DNA from: Methylophilus medardicus
GTDB taxonomy: Bacteria; Pseudomonadota; Gammaproteobacteria; Burkholderiales; Methylophilaceae
Direction of reading: 5' to 3'
Assembly: GCF_006363955.1 (NCBI RefSeq)
Contig: NZ_CP040948.1
Location: 1,674,001-1,738,000 of the forward strand
DNA: 64,000 nucleotides
Shown here: positions 54,793 to 62,737 of the stretch, in pieces
Position numbering within the stretch: position 1 is the stretch's first letter
Layout of the letters: every line of letters begins with the position of its first letter
Program-made: the position numbers and the translations under genes
Notes under the pieces: model-generated
Databases searched by the model: none
What the model was told of the DNA's origin: nothing
What the model saw: only the letters and a program-made list of their open reading frames with translations

Positions 54793-56520
54793 TTAAGCGG
54801 CGACTGGCTTGGTGACCAAAATATCCTCAAGCATCAGATACTCCAGATCACACCCAAAAAACATGTTTAACGCATCGGTTGGGCTGCAAATCATCGGCTC
54901 GCCTCGGCGATTGAGTGAGGTATTCAACACCACGCCATTGCCACGTAATTGCTCAAGGTGCTCAATCAAGGCGTAATAGCGTGGATTCGTCGCTTTGGTC
55001 ACCACCTGCGCGCGCGCCGTGCCATCCTCATGCACCACTTCGGGAATACGGGCTTTCCAAGCCGGATTCACATCAAAAGTGAACGTCATGTAAGGCGCAG
55101 GATGATCGGTTTGCAAAATATCAGCCGCAACCCGGTCGAGCATGCTTGGGCAAAATGGCCGCCAGCGCTCGCGGTATTTGATTTGCGCATTGATGCGATC
55201 GGCCACACCCGGAAAACTCGGATCCCCCAAAATACTGCGACAGCCCAATGAGCGCGGACCAAACTCCATCCGCCCTTGAAACCATGCCAGCGGATGACCC
55301 GCAGCCAGCAGTTCAGCAGCCTTACGCGGACCGTCTTCGACCCGCGTAAACACCGGTTTGGCTGGATGTGCTTCGCATGCAGCGATACACGCCTCGTTGC
55401 TGTAAGCCGGGCCAAGATAGGCATGTTGCATAGGCTGAATGGTTTCACCTGCCAAATAAGCCGCGTAAGTCGCTGCACCCAGGCTGGTGCCGTTATCGCC
55501 AGAAGCCGGTTGTACGAAGAGTTCTTTCACATGCGGCAACGCAATAATGCGTTGATTGAGTTTTACATTCAGCGCAACACCACCGGCCATGGCTATTTTG
55601 CCCGTCTCGCGAATAATATCGCCCAAATAATACTCAATCATTTGCAGCGCGAGGTCTTCGAGCAGCTTTTGCACGCTGGCTGCATAATGGATGTAGGGAT
55701 CATCAATCTCGTCACCCTCGCGCTTGGGGCCCAACCATTCAATGAGTTTGGGCGTGAAGTAATAGCCTTTTCCCTGCGCTTTGTAGCGACGTAAACCGAC
55801 CACGTTCACATACTCGGTGTTGATGATCAACTCGCCATTTTCAAACTTTGCCAGACGGCTTAAATCGTATTTGTTTGGATCGCCGTAAGGCGCCATGCCC
55901 ATGACTTTAAATTCGCCATCGAGCATTTCAAAACCTAAAAATTCTGTGATCGCGCCATACAAGCCGCCCAAAGAGTCTGGGTCATAGAATTCTTTTATTT
56001 TGTGAATCTTGCCGTGCTCACCATAACCAAAAAATGTGGTGGCATATTCGCCTTTGCCGTCAATACCGACAATGGCTGTTTTTTCTTTAAATCCGCTCAA
56101 GTGATATGCGCTGGAGGCGTGCGCAAGATGGTGCTCAACAGGCACGTAGCTGGCCTTATTCAGACCCAGATCTTCCATCAACTTTAAAGATTTGTCACGG
56201 TTGCGGCGGAAACGTCGGTTCCCGTTAAAAATGGCATCCAACGCCCGGTCAGGCGCATACCAGTAGCGCTTGGCATAGTGCCAGCGTGCCGCAGAGGTCA
56301 GCGGAATCTCTCCATAAGGAAAAGCCACAATATCGACCTGGTCCGGCGTGATGCCTGCCTGCGCAAGACAGAATTTGGCTGCCTCGTATGGCCAGTGATT
56401 TTTAGCGTGCTTGTCACGAATAAAACGTTCTTCTTCGGCAGCAGCAACAATCTTGCCATCTACCAGAATGGCAGCAGAGGCATCATGCCCCAAGGCACCG
56501 GATAAACCTAAAACAATCAT
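54793..56520 (-). CDS. Carbamoyltransferase (NodU/CmcH family)
   Basis: A 575-residue two-domain carbamoyltransferase. The N-terminal ASKHA/Kae1-like domain has the metal-binding VEHHLAHASSAY (H130, H131, H134) and MAGGVALNVKLNQ. The C-terminal YrdC-like domain has MEFGPRSLGCRSILGD and YRERWRPFCPS. Family members use carbamoyl phosphate to make a carbamoyl-adenylate and transfer it to a hydroxyl of a sugar or antibiotic (NodU on Nod factors, CmcH on cephalosporins). Here it is the last gene of a leftward cluster with kinase-like, oxygenase and GT2 genes, 19 bases after the tandem kinase gene. An LPS or exopolysaccharide sugar is the likely acceptor, by inference. Confidence 0.88.
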   Translation of the reverse strand: MIVLGLSGALGHDASAAILVDGKIVAAAEEERFIRDKHAKNHWPYEAAKFCLAQAGITPDQVDIVAFPYGEIPLTSAARWHYAKRYWYAPDRALDAIFNGNRRFRRNRDKSLKLMEDLGLNKASYVPVEHHLAHASSAYHLSGFKEKTAIVGIDGKGEYATTFFGYGEHGKIHKIKEFYDPDSLGGLYGAITEFLGFEMLDGEFKVMGMAPYGDPNKYDLSRLAKFENGELIINTEYVNVVGLRRYKAQGKGYYFTPKLIEWLGPKREGDEIDDPYIHYAASVQKLLEDLALQMIEYYLGDIIRETGKIAMAGGVALNVKLNQRIIALPHVKELFVQPASGDNGTSLGAATYAAYLAGETIQPMQHAYLGPAYSNEACIAACEAHPAKPVFTRVEDGPRKAAELLAAGHPLAWFQGRMEFGPRSLGCRSILGDPSFPGVADRINAQIKYRERWRPFCPSMLDRVAADILQTDHPAPYMTFTFDVNPAWKARIPEVVHEDGTARAQVVTKATNPRYYALIEHLEQLRGNGVVLNTSLNRRGEPMICSPTDALNMFFGCDLEYLMLEDILVTKPVAA

Positions 56521-56539
56521 GCAGAAACTCGCGAAATGA

Positions 56540-58006
56540 TTAAATGGAAATGCCCGCCAGTTTGAGTGGCGTATGGTCCTGATAAATCAGGCTAAACGAC
56601 TTTACCAGCGCATTATACAGGGAAGTATCCGCTTTCCAATTTTGTAGCAGCCGGCGAATGTCTTTCGCATGCGCACGCACGGCCATTTGCGAGCGGCGAT
56701 GTTGCTGCATACTGTCCAGATCAATTACCATAATCTGCCCCTGATCGGTGACTTGCAGATTGCTGGCTTTGAGATCGCCGTGCGACAGTTTGAGCAGATA
56801 CCACTGATAACACAGTGTCACCAGTTGATGGATGGCCTGATCGCGCAAGCTGCCGTCGGTGCATTGCGCAAAAAACGTCAGCGCGTCGGGCCAGGGGCTA
56901 AAAGCAGACACGAAATAGGCTCGCCCACGCATGCCCCCATAGCGCTGTTCAAACATTAACAATGGCGAGGGAGTCAGCATGCCGTAATATTGCAGACGAT
57001 GTGCATTGCGCCAAGACGCAGCGGCCCGACTTGGGCGCCAAGCACGGCTCAGGGCATGCAACCAATGCTTGATGTTGTAGCGTTTGATCACCACGGACTG
57101 GTCTTGAAACTGCGTATGTGTCACGGTGCTGGTATTGCCAGCTTTGAGGATGGTGCCCACATGCATCGCCACTTCGAGCGCAGGCACATCGGTCACATGA
57201 AGCCCGCCCGCAGTGCTAATCGCCTGGGCACTATGGCTGGTTTGCTGCCAAGTGACATCACTGCAGGTCCGAAATATTTTGTGAGAGACATAGCGCGCAA
57301 CCTCTTGCACTTTCATCTGTTTGGCCCACGTTAACAAGGTCGTGGCGGCCAGTGTGGCCGGCCAGCCACGCGCTTGCTCGTAAGTGACGAGCAGTGACGC
57401 TACCCAAGCATGCTGATCTAGCACGTTTATTTTTGAAATCAGTTCGGCCAGTTGTCGATAGGCCTGTCGTTTATGCAACGTTTTGCGCTGAATACCATCG
57501 CCATCAATTGACCACACTTGATCATCCGCCAGCAGAAAGTTCTTCAGGTGCAGATCGGTCTGAATCAAGCCAGCGGCATGTTGTGCCGCCAATGCTACCA
57601 CTAATTGTTTGAGTAAATGCAGCCGAGCAGCAGGCGCTAAAGTGCGATAACCGCTCCCTGCATCAAGGGCCGAGTCAATGGCAGCATAAATCAACACACA
57701 AGCGCGCTGATTCTCAGTTTGGCCTTGCCAAAGTAAAGCCGGCGTTGCGATGTTCGCTTGCGCCAGCCATCCGGCGCCTTGCGCATCCCGTGCGGCGTAT
57801 TTTTGCGCTTGCTCGCCCAAAAATACTTTGGCAAAGACGGCCTGACCTGCCCATTGCGCGCGAAAAACCCAGCGCCGATGCGGCAAGACCCGCACTGCGG
57901 TAAGTGCAGTCAGGGGCGAATGCCCTGCCAGCGCAATGCTCTCAGAAGCTGCATCGACCACTTCACAATCGGCCAATGCGAATACTGTCGGTGACACTAC
58001 CGACAT
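56540..58006 (-). CDS. Tandem kinase-like protein (two LPS-kinase/InaA-type domains)
   Basis: A 488-residue protein with two protein-kinase-like domains. The first (about 40-230) has FAKVF (K60), QTDLHLKN (D151) and SIDGDG (168-170). The second (about 270-470) has VVIKRY (K308), LSHGDLKASN (HGD 409-411) and VIDLDS (DLD 429-431). Both retain a catalytic-loop Asp and a metal-binding Asp, so both may be active. The resemblance is to LPS core kinases and InaA rather than signalling kinases. The ATG at 58006 overlaps the stop of the 2OG oxygenase gene by one base (TAATG), implying coupling; a GTG at 58042 would be an unlikely alternative start. Confidence 0.75.
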   Translation of the reverse strand: MSVVSPTVFALADCEVVDAASESIALAGHSPLTALTAVRVLPHRRWVFRAQWAGQAVFAKVFLGEQAQKYAARDAQGAGWLAQANIATPALLWQGQTENQRACVLIYAAIDSALDAGSGYRTLAPAARLHLLKQLVVALAAQHAAGLIQTDLHLKNFLLADDQVWSIDGDGIQRKTLHKRQAYRQLAELISKINVLDQHAWVASLLVTYEQARGWPATLAATTLLTWAKQMKVQEVARYVSHKIFRTCSDVTWQQTSHSAQAISTAGGLHVTDVPALEVAMHVGTILKAGNTSTVTHTQFQDQSVVIKRYNIKHWLHALSRAWRPSRAAASWRNAHRLQYYGMLTPSPLLMFEQRYGGMRGRAYFVSAFSPWPDALTFFAQCTDGSLRDQAIHQLVTLCYQWYLLKLSHGDLKASNLQVTDQGQIMVIDLDSMQQHRRSQMAVRAHAKDIRRLLQNWKADTSLYNALVKSFSLIYQDHTPLKLAGISI

Positions 58007-58881
58007 TAACGGGACTTCCACCAATGCTTGAGCCGTTGCCACCCGCTTGTTTGCGCAGAGAACAACTTCTTCGCACGCTTATCGCGTTTTTTCATCATTT
58101 TTTTAACTTCTGCTTGGGTGGCTGCATCATCTTGTGGCCTAGCAACATACAAGGTATGCCGCGAATCCCCCTGCGCATTGGGGATTGGCAATGCTTGGTA
58201 ATAATACAGCGCGATAGAGCGACGCGTCATGCCATCCGGGGTGGTCAATGGGTCGGGATGACCATGAAAACTGTCCGCATCAGTGTTAAAAATGACACAG
58301 CGGTTAAATAATGGGGCGACAGATTGCTGTCGGGCTTGCATGTTTCTATCCCATAACTCCAGATGGCCGCCATATTCGGCTTGCCAGTCCTGATTCAAGT
58401 ACACCAGCATATTGACCCGGCGATATAACTGCAAAGCTTCATTCACTTGAAAATCAGCATGAATGCCCAATAGACCTCCAGCGGAGGTTTCATGCAGGCC
58501 GCCGCCAGCAAAATAGGGGTCGGGTAGCAAGCCTTTCATCCCAGTCAACGCTTCAATAAACTGCAACATGGGCGCAGAATTAAATAAGGCAAACGCCGCG
58601 CGTAAGGTTTCATCGCAGTCATACGGCGATATCTGGCGTTTGTGGGTGCCGCCATAGCCCTTTTCATAAACTTTATCATGCACTTTCGGGTCCTGCGGAA
58701 AGTGATCCAACAATAATTGTGTAAAAGCGCTGGGAAAAATATCGTCAATGACAATGTGTGGAAAAGGCTGCGCCTCGGCGTAATCCGCCGATAACAAACT
58801 CCCAATATCCTTCGCCTGTTGCGCATCTAGAGAGAAGCCGTTTTCAATAGAGATCGGTAACACGCCGTCTGACATCGTCAT
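58006..58881 (-). CDS. 2-oxoglutarate/Fe(II)-dependent oxygenase
   Basis: A 291-residue member of the prolyl-4-hydroxylase-like 2OG-Fe(II) oxygenase superfamily. The iron triad is apparent as H141-x-D143 in GIHADFQ and a distal His (H206 or H208) in SFHGHPDP; R220 or R221, just before SIALYYYQ, would bind 2-oxoglutarate. Members hydroxylate proteins, lipids or sugars. It overlaps the GT2 gene by four bases (ATGA) and the tandem kinase gene by one (TAATG), so it is tightly embedded in the cluster. A C-terminal basic tail (about 265-291) is of unknown use. The substrate is not known; a glycan or lipid in the envelope is a reasonable guess. Confidence 0.82.
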   Translation of the reverse strand: MTMSDGVLPISIENGFSLDAQQAKDIGSLLSADYAEAQPFPHIVIDDIFPSAFTQLLLDHFPQDPKVHDKVYEKGYGGTHKRQISPYDCDETLRAAFALFNSAPMLQFIEALTGMKGLLPDPYFAGGGLHETSAGGLLGIHADFQVNEALQLYRRVNMLVYLNQDWQAEYGGHLELWDRNMQARQQSVAPLFNRCVIFNTDADSFHGHPDPLTTPDGMTRRSIALYYYQALPIPNAQGDSRHTLYVARPQDDAATQAEVKKMMKKRDKRAKKLFSAQTSGWQRLKHWWKSR

Positions 58882-59687
58882 TTAGTGGATTCCTGCTGTG
58901 ACTGTAATTGTTTGAGCATGGCTTGTTTGCGCTGCAAACGCCGGTTTTGCGCAGTATAACCGCTGACCAGCCCTACCGTGCCCGCCTCTACGTGATCCAG
59001 ATAGCGAAACAACTTGGCTGGCGACATCCGCTCAATCACATAGCCTTGCGCCGAGAGTTTATCTTGCAATACATAACCGGGAATTTGCTGCTCCATGTAA
59101 AAGCGGTAGCCCATTTTTTTCATCAAGCCCACATTCCACAAGGCAAAAAAACTTTTAATATAGGGCTCAATATAGGGTCTAGCCTGCCTTGCGGGTAGAC
59201 CAAGCGATTGTTTCAGCCGCCGACTGTGATACTTGAAAAAACCAGTAAACGCGCGCCAGAACAGCCGCGCATGTCCGCGGTTGAGCTGATGCAAACAACC
59301 AATGGCCGCAATGTCGGGCCTGCGTTGCATACGTTCCAAACACGCAATGAAAATTTGGGCATCATAGATGAACGTATCGGTATGCATCAAAAACAAATAT
59401 TCTGTTTGCGTAGCAGCCAGAATCAAGTCGAGGCCCTCACCATGTGCCGCAAAGCCCTGCTCTTTGCCCGGTGAGGGCCGTTCGATCAAATGAATCCAGT
59501 CAAGACTGCGCAAATAATCGGTACTGTCATCCGCCGAATCATTGTCCACCACCCAGATCTCCACTTGGCTGGCATCCAGCGCGCCGCTATCGAGATGGCT
59601 CTTGAGAAAATTTAGGGTAGTTCTGGTCAACTCCAAGGTTTTGTAGTTGACCATAGCAATACTGAATTTAGGGTGCAGAGGTTGCAT
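58878..59687 (-). CDS. GT2 glycosyltransferase
   Basis: A 269-residue GT-A family 2 glycosyltransferase: IAMVNYKTLELTRTTL at the start, WVVDNDSADDS, and the metal-binding MHTDT (102-105) in place of the classic DxD. The C-terminal part contains LSAQGYVIERMSP and a basic tail. It has no membrane segment. It lies between the InaA-like gene (18 bases upstream) and the oxygenase gene (four-base overlap). Given the kinase and carbamoyltransferase neighbours, it probably extends a surface glycan. Confidence 0.82.
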   Translation of the reverse strand: MQPLHPKFSIAMVNYKTLELTRTTLNFLKSHLDSGALDASQVEIWVVDNDSADDSTDYLRSLDWIHLIERPSPGKEQGFAAHGEGLDLILAATQTEYLFLMHTDTFIYDAQIFIACLERMQRRPDIAAIGCLHQLNRGHARLFWRAFTGFFKYHSRRLKQSLGLPARQARPYIEPYIKSFFALWNVGLMKKMGYRFYMEQQIPGYVLQDKLSAQGYVIERMSPAKLFRYLDHVEAGTVGLVSGYTAQNRRLQRKQAMLKQLQSQQESTK

Positions 59688-59705
59688 GAGATCCGTTCAA
59701 CTTGA

Positions 59706-60485
59706 TTAGCGCTTACTACGTTTGGCAATGCTTTTTAGCAGTGCGCGTTCACACCAGCGCAACGCATGTGTGTCATCCGCATGCAAATATTGCTTGAAAA
59801 AATACAGGCGATCACGTGCAGATAAGCCGTCTGTGTGCCGATGCAAAGCAGCCAGATCGAACTGTGCTCTGCGCCAGCGACAGCTGGTTTTTCTGGTTTT
59901 TTCGAGGTCAATCAAGGCCACTTGGGCCGGATGTACTAAGGTAGAGACAAAGATGTGCTTGGGATATAAAGCCCGGTGTACCCAACCCAGATCATGAAAG
60001 CGACGAATTTGCTGTGCAACGTCACGCAGTAACGCTCTGCGCTGCTTGAGCGGCTGTGGGATCACCTGCGGCAGCAACTGCTCAAGATCGACAAAATCTT
60101 GTAGATTTTCAGTGACTAAAATGGCGCGCTGCTCACCACCATGCAACGATTCTGCATATGTGATCACCTTGGGCGCAGGCACGCCAGTGCTGGCTAAGGA
60201 CTGCAAGCGGTGAAATTCCCGCCTAAAAGTCGGCTCACCAGAGAAAGGATGCCGCCAAGTGCGCCGACCATGATTCTGCTGCTTTTTGACAAATAACACT
60301 AAGTTGGATCCATCCGCCTTAGGCAATATCAGCTTGCCGACGCCGCTCCAACCGCCACGACGCTGATTGGGCGCTTCAAACCAATCAATCTGGCGCAGCC
60401 ACCAAGCCTCAAAAGTGTCTAGGCCATGCACCTCAAAAATAGCTTGCGCAGCGGGTGCTTGATAATAAGTTAGGGCGTGTTTCAA
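59706..60485 (-). CDS. InaA-type LPS kinase-like protein with altered catalytic loop
   Basis: A 259-residue protein of the lipopolysaccharide-kinase/InaA group. It has FVKKQQ (K67/K68), a beta-strand/loop GVPAPKVITY, the catalytic loop WVHRALYPKHIF and ALIDLEKTR (DLE 193-195). The loop reads HRA (170-172) where RfaP has HRD, so the usual catalytic Asp is missing; either another residue serves or this is a non-catalytic relative. The start codon is TTG at 60485 with no ATG nearby and no clear ribosome site. It is the first gene of the leftward cluster and diverges from the acyltransferase gene. Confidence 0.75.
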   Translation of the reverse strand: MKHALTYYQAPAAQAIFEVHGLDTFEAWWLRQIDWFEAPNQRRGGWSGVGKLILPKADGSNLVLFVKKQQNHGRRTWRHPFSGEPTFRREFHRLQSLASTGVPAPKVITYAESLHGGEQRAILVTENLQDFVDLEQLLPQVIPQPLKQRRALLRDVAQQIRRFHDLGWVHRALYPKHIFVSTLVHPAQVALIDLEKTRKTSCRWRRAQFDLAALHRHTDGLSARDRLYFFKQYLHADDTHALRWCERALLKSIAKRSKR

Positions 60486-60555
60486 AATATAGTGTGCTTA
60501 AATAAATTGCGTAAGCGCGGGTTTTTAATCCACATTTTGTTAACATACAAATCAA

Positions 60556-60585
60556 TTACCAATTTTAACAGAATGCGTTTATAAA
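60556..60585 (+). promoter_or_regulatory. Candidate promoter of the acyltransferase gene
   Basis: TTACCA (60556-60561) and TATAAA (60580-60585) are 18 bases apart in the AT-rich divergent gap of 108 bases, and the -10 ends 8 bases before the ATG. If used, the mRNA would have almost no leader, so the assignment is tentative. Confidence 0.3.
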
Positions 60586-60593
60586 ATAGTCTT

Positions 60594-61466
60594 ATGCTCC
60601 TGTTTTTCTGCAAAGCGATAGCCCGCCTCCCCTTAGCCTGGGTACACAACATCGGCGTCTTGTTAGGCTACTTGTCTTACCTTTTTGACCAAAAAAGTAA
60701 TCGCATCGCCCTGGCAAATATCGTGCAAAGTCGCTTAGCGCGCGATGCGCTACAAGCCAAACAGTTAGTCAAAAACAGTCGATTAGAGGCTGGCAAAGCC
60801 ATTTTAGAAACCTTTTATATTTGGGGCAATGCCAGCAGCAAACTGTTGCCGCTGATAAAGCAAGTGCATGGCTGGGAACATGTCACACAAGCACAACGGG
60901 CTGGTAAAGGCTTGATTTTTTTGACCCCACATCTGGGTTGCTTTGAAATCACCTCTATTTATTATGGCGAACACGCGCCAATGACAGTGCTTTATCGGCC
61001 GCCTAAATTGCAGTGGCTGCGTGAACTGGTGGTGACAGGCAGACAAAAGGGGCAGGTGGACATGGCGCCGGCCAATGCAACCGGGGTGAGAAAACTGTTA
61101 TCTGCATTGAAATCCGGGCAAGCCATCGGCATTTTGCCAGACCAGATTCCCAGACAGGGCGAAGGCGAATGGGCGGATTTTTTCGGCAAGCCTGCTTACA
61201 CCATGAGCTTAGCCAGCAAGTTGGCCAGCAAAACTGGCGCGACGGTGCTGATGGCGTTTGGTGAGCGGCTAGCGAATGGCGCAGGCTTTCACATTCATCT
61301 CAAGCCGGTAGAAGATATCAGTAGCCCCAGCTTATTAAACCAAGCCATTGAACAGCAGGTAGTGCAGTGCCCAGTGCAGTATCTTTGGCAATACAACCGG
61401 TTTAAAAAACGGGGATACGCGATACATAAACTACAGACAGCAGCTGATGTACCGCCGCATGAATAA
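60594..61466 (+). CDS. Lipid A-type (LpxL/HtrB) acyltransferase
   Basis: A 290-residue member of the LpxL/HtrB family, which adds secondary acyl chains to lipid A from acyl-ACP. There is an N-terminal hydrophobic stretch (about 10-32). The catalytic motif is HLGCFE (H113 to E118, HX4E rather than HX4D, an accepted variant), and GILPDQIPRQGEGEW is the conserved second block. It is divergent from the surface-glycan cluster. Whether the acceptor is lipid A or another lipid cannot be told from sequence. Confidence 0.85.
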   Translation: MLLFFCKAIARLPLAWVHNIGVLLGYLSYLFDQKSNRIALANIVQSRLARDALQAKQLVKNSRLEAGKAILETFYIWGNASSKLLPLIKQVHGWEHVTQAQRAGKGLIFLTPHLGCFEITSIYYGEHAPMTVLYRPPKLQWLRELVVTGRQKGQVDMAPANATGVRKLLSALKSGQAIGILPDQIPRQGEGEWADFFGKPAYTMSLASKLASKTGATVLMAFGERLANGAGFHIHLKPVEDISSPSLLNQAIEQQVVQCPVQYLWQYNRFKKRGYAIHKLQTAADVPPHE

Positions 61467-61476
61467 TGCCGCAGGC

Positions 61477-62181
61477 TTAGACTAACCCTTCGATCCACCG
61501 ACTGTACACTTTATCCGCCACTTGATGCAGGGTTGCACAATCGGCTTCAACCGCTGCAAGCATCACTTCAGCGGACTGAACGGCAGGACTGGTAGCAGAG
61601 GCAGCGATGTCGTGCTTCCATTGCTCGGTCCAGACTTTCACCATGCTCGGCGTCATCTCGATATGGCATTGCAAACCAATGTGTTTACCCATCACGTAAG
61701 CCTGATTTGCGCAATGTTCACTGGACAAGACATGCGTGGCACCGGCAGGCACCGTGAACGTTTCACCATGCCAGTGAAAACTATTAAAGCCTTGCAAGTC
61801 CCCAAACCAATCACGTGCTAGCGCATGGTCAGCCACCTGCACTTCGCCCCAACCAATTTCTTTGACCGCATTTTTGCTGACCACCCCGCCCAGCGCTTTA
61901 CTGATCAATTGACCGCCCAGGCAATGGCCGAGCAGCGGAACATCTTGATCCACCGACTGACGAATGAGCTGCAATATCGGCGGAATCCAGGGCAAATCAT
62001 CATTGACGCTCATTGGGCCGCCCATGAGGACAACGCCACTAAACGCCTCGACGCCCTCAGGCACCGCCTCGCCCTTGTCGATACGCACCTCGCACCATGG
62101 AATAGCATGCCGCGCTAAAAAAGTGCCTAAATAGCCGGCACCCTCGCAGCAAGCGTGCCTGAAAATAACCACCGGTTTCAT
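61477..62181 (-). CDS. Class I glutamine amidotransferase-like protein
   Basis: A 234-residue stand-alone GATase1 domain of the GMP synthase-like group. The oxyanion segment LMGGPMSVND, the nucleophile C87 in GHCLGGQL and the H173/E175 pair in LQCHIEMT complete the triad. Such free-standing proteins include gamma-glutamyl-polyamine or peptide hydrolases and uncharacterised amidotransferases; the substrate is unknown. It starts 3 bases after the rluE stop on the same strand, so the two are probably co-transcribed. Confidence 0.82.
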   Translation of the reverse strand: MKPVVIFRHACCEGAGYLGTFLARHAIPWCEVRIDKGEAVPEGVEAFSGVVLMGGPMSVNDDLPWIPPILQLIRQSVDQDVPLLGHCLGGQLISKALGGVVSKNAVKEIGWGEVQVADHALARDWFGDLQGFNSFHWHGETFTVPAGATHVLSSEHCANQAYVMGKHIGLQCHIEMTPSMVKVWTEQWKHDIAASATSPAVQSAEVMLAAVEADCATLHQVADKVYSRWIEGLV

Positions 62182-62184
62182 GAT

Positions 62185-62727
62185 TTACCTTACTAAACTG
62201 ACTGCCTGATATTGCCCAAGCAAGATTCCGTCCAAGGTGTAGGGCCCAATCGCATAACGGATCAAGCGCAGGGTCGGAAAACCCACATGGGCCGTCATTC
62301 GCCGCACCTGGCGGTTCTTGCCTTCACTAATTTTGAGCTCTAACCAAGTGGTCGGGATATGTTTGCGGTCTCGGATCGGCGGCTCACGTTGCCACAAATG
62401 GTCAGGTTCAGGCATGATTTTGACTTGCGCCGGCTGCGTCACAAAGTCACCTAAATTGACGCCCTGTTGCAGTGGCATCAAATCTGCTTGTGTAGGAACA
62501 CCTTCTACTTGTGCCCAATAGGTTTTGATTTGTTTATGCTTCGGATGACTTAAACGATGTTGCAATGCACCATCATCGGTTAAAATGAGCAATCCTTCGG
62601 AGTCAGTATCTAACCGCCCGGCTGCATAGACGTTGGGAACCGGAATATAGTCTTTGAGCGTTGCATGCTTTTCATGCGCAGTGAACTGGCACACAACGTT
62701 AAAAGGTTTGTTAAACAGTAATAACAT
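62185..62727 (-). CDS. rluE: 23S rRNA pseudouridine synthase E
   Basis: A 180-residue RsuA-family pseudouridine synthase, most like RluE, which modifies U2457 of 23S rRNA. The catalytic aspartate is in [32 protein letters not shown] is the conserved C-terminal block. There is no S4 domain, as expected for RluE. The frame is open to 62877, but the N-terminus [12 protein letters not shown] at 62727 is that of the family. Its start codon lies only 10 bases from the icd start codon on the other strand, so its promoter must overlap the icd coding region. Confidence 0.9.
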   Translation of the reverse strand: MLLLFNKPFNVVCQFTAHEKHATLKDYIPVPNVYAAGRLDTDSEGLLILTDDGALQHRLSHPKHKQIKTYWAQVEGVPTQADLMPLQQGVNLGDFVTQPAQVKIMPEPDHLWQREPPIRDRKHIPTTWLELKISEGKNRQVRRMTAHVGFPTLRLIRYAIGPYTLDGILLGQYQAVSLVR

Positions 62728-62737
62728 GGAAAGCGCT

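Noticed and set aside
58864-58872. GCCGTCTGA, resembling the Neisseria DNA uptake sequence
   Set aside because: I noticed it only here, inside a coding region, and did not see it inverted at terminators as uptake sequences usually are.
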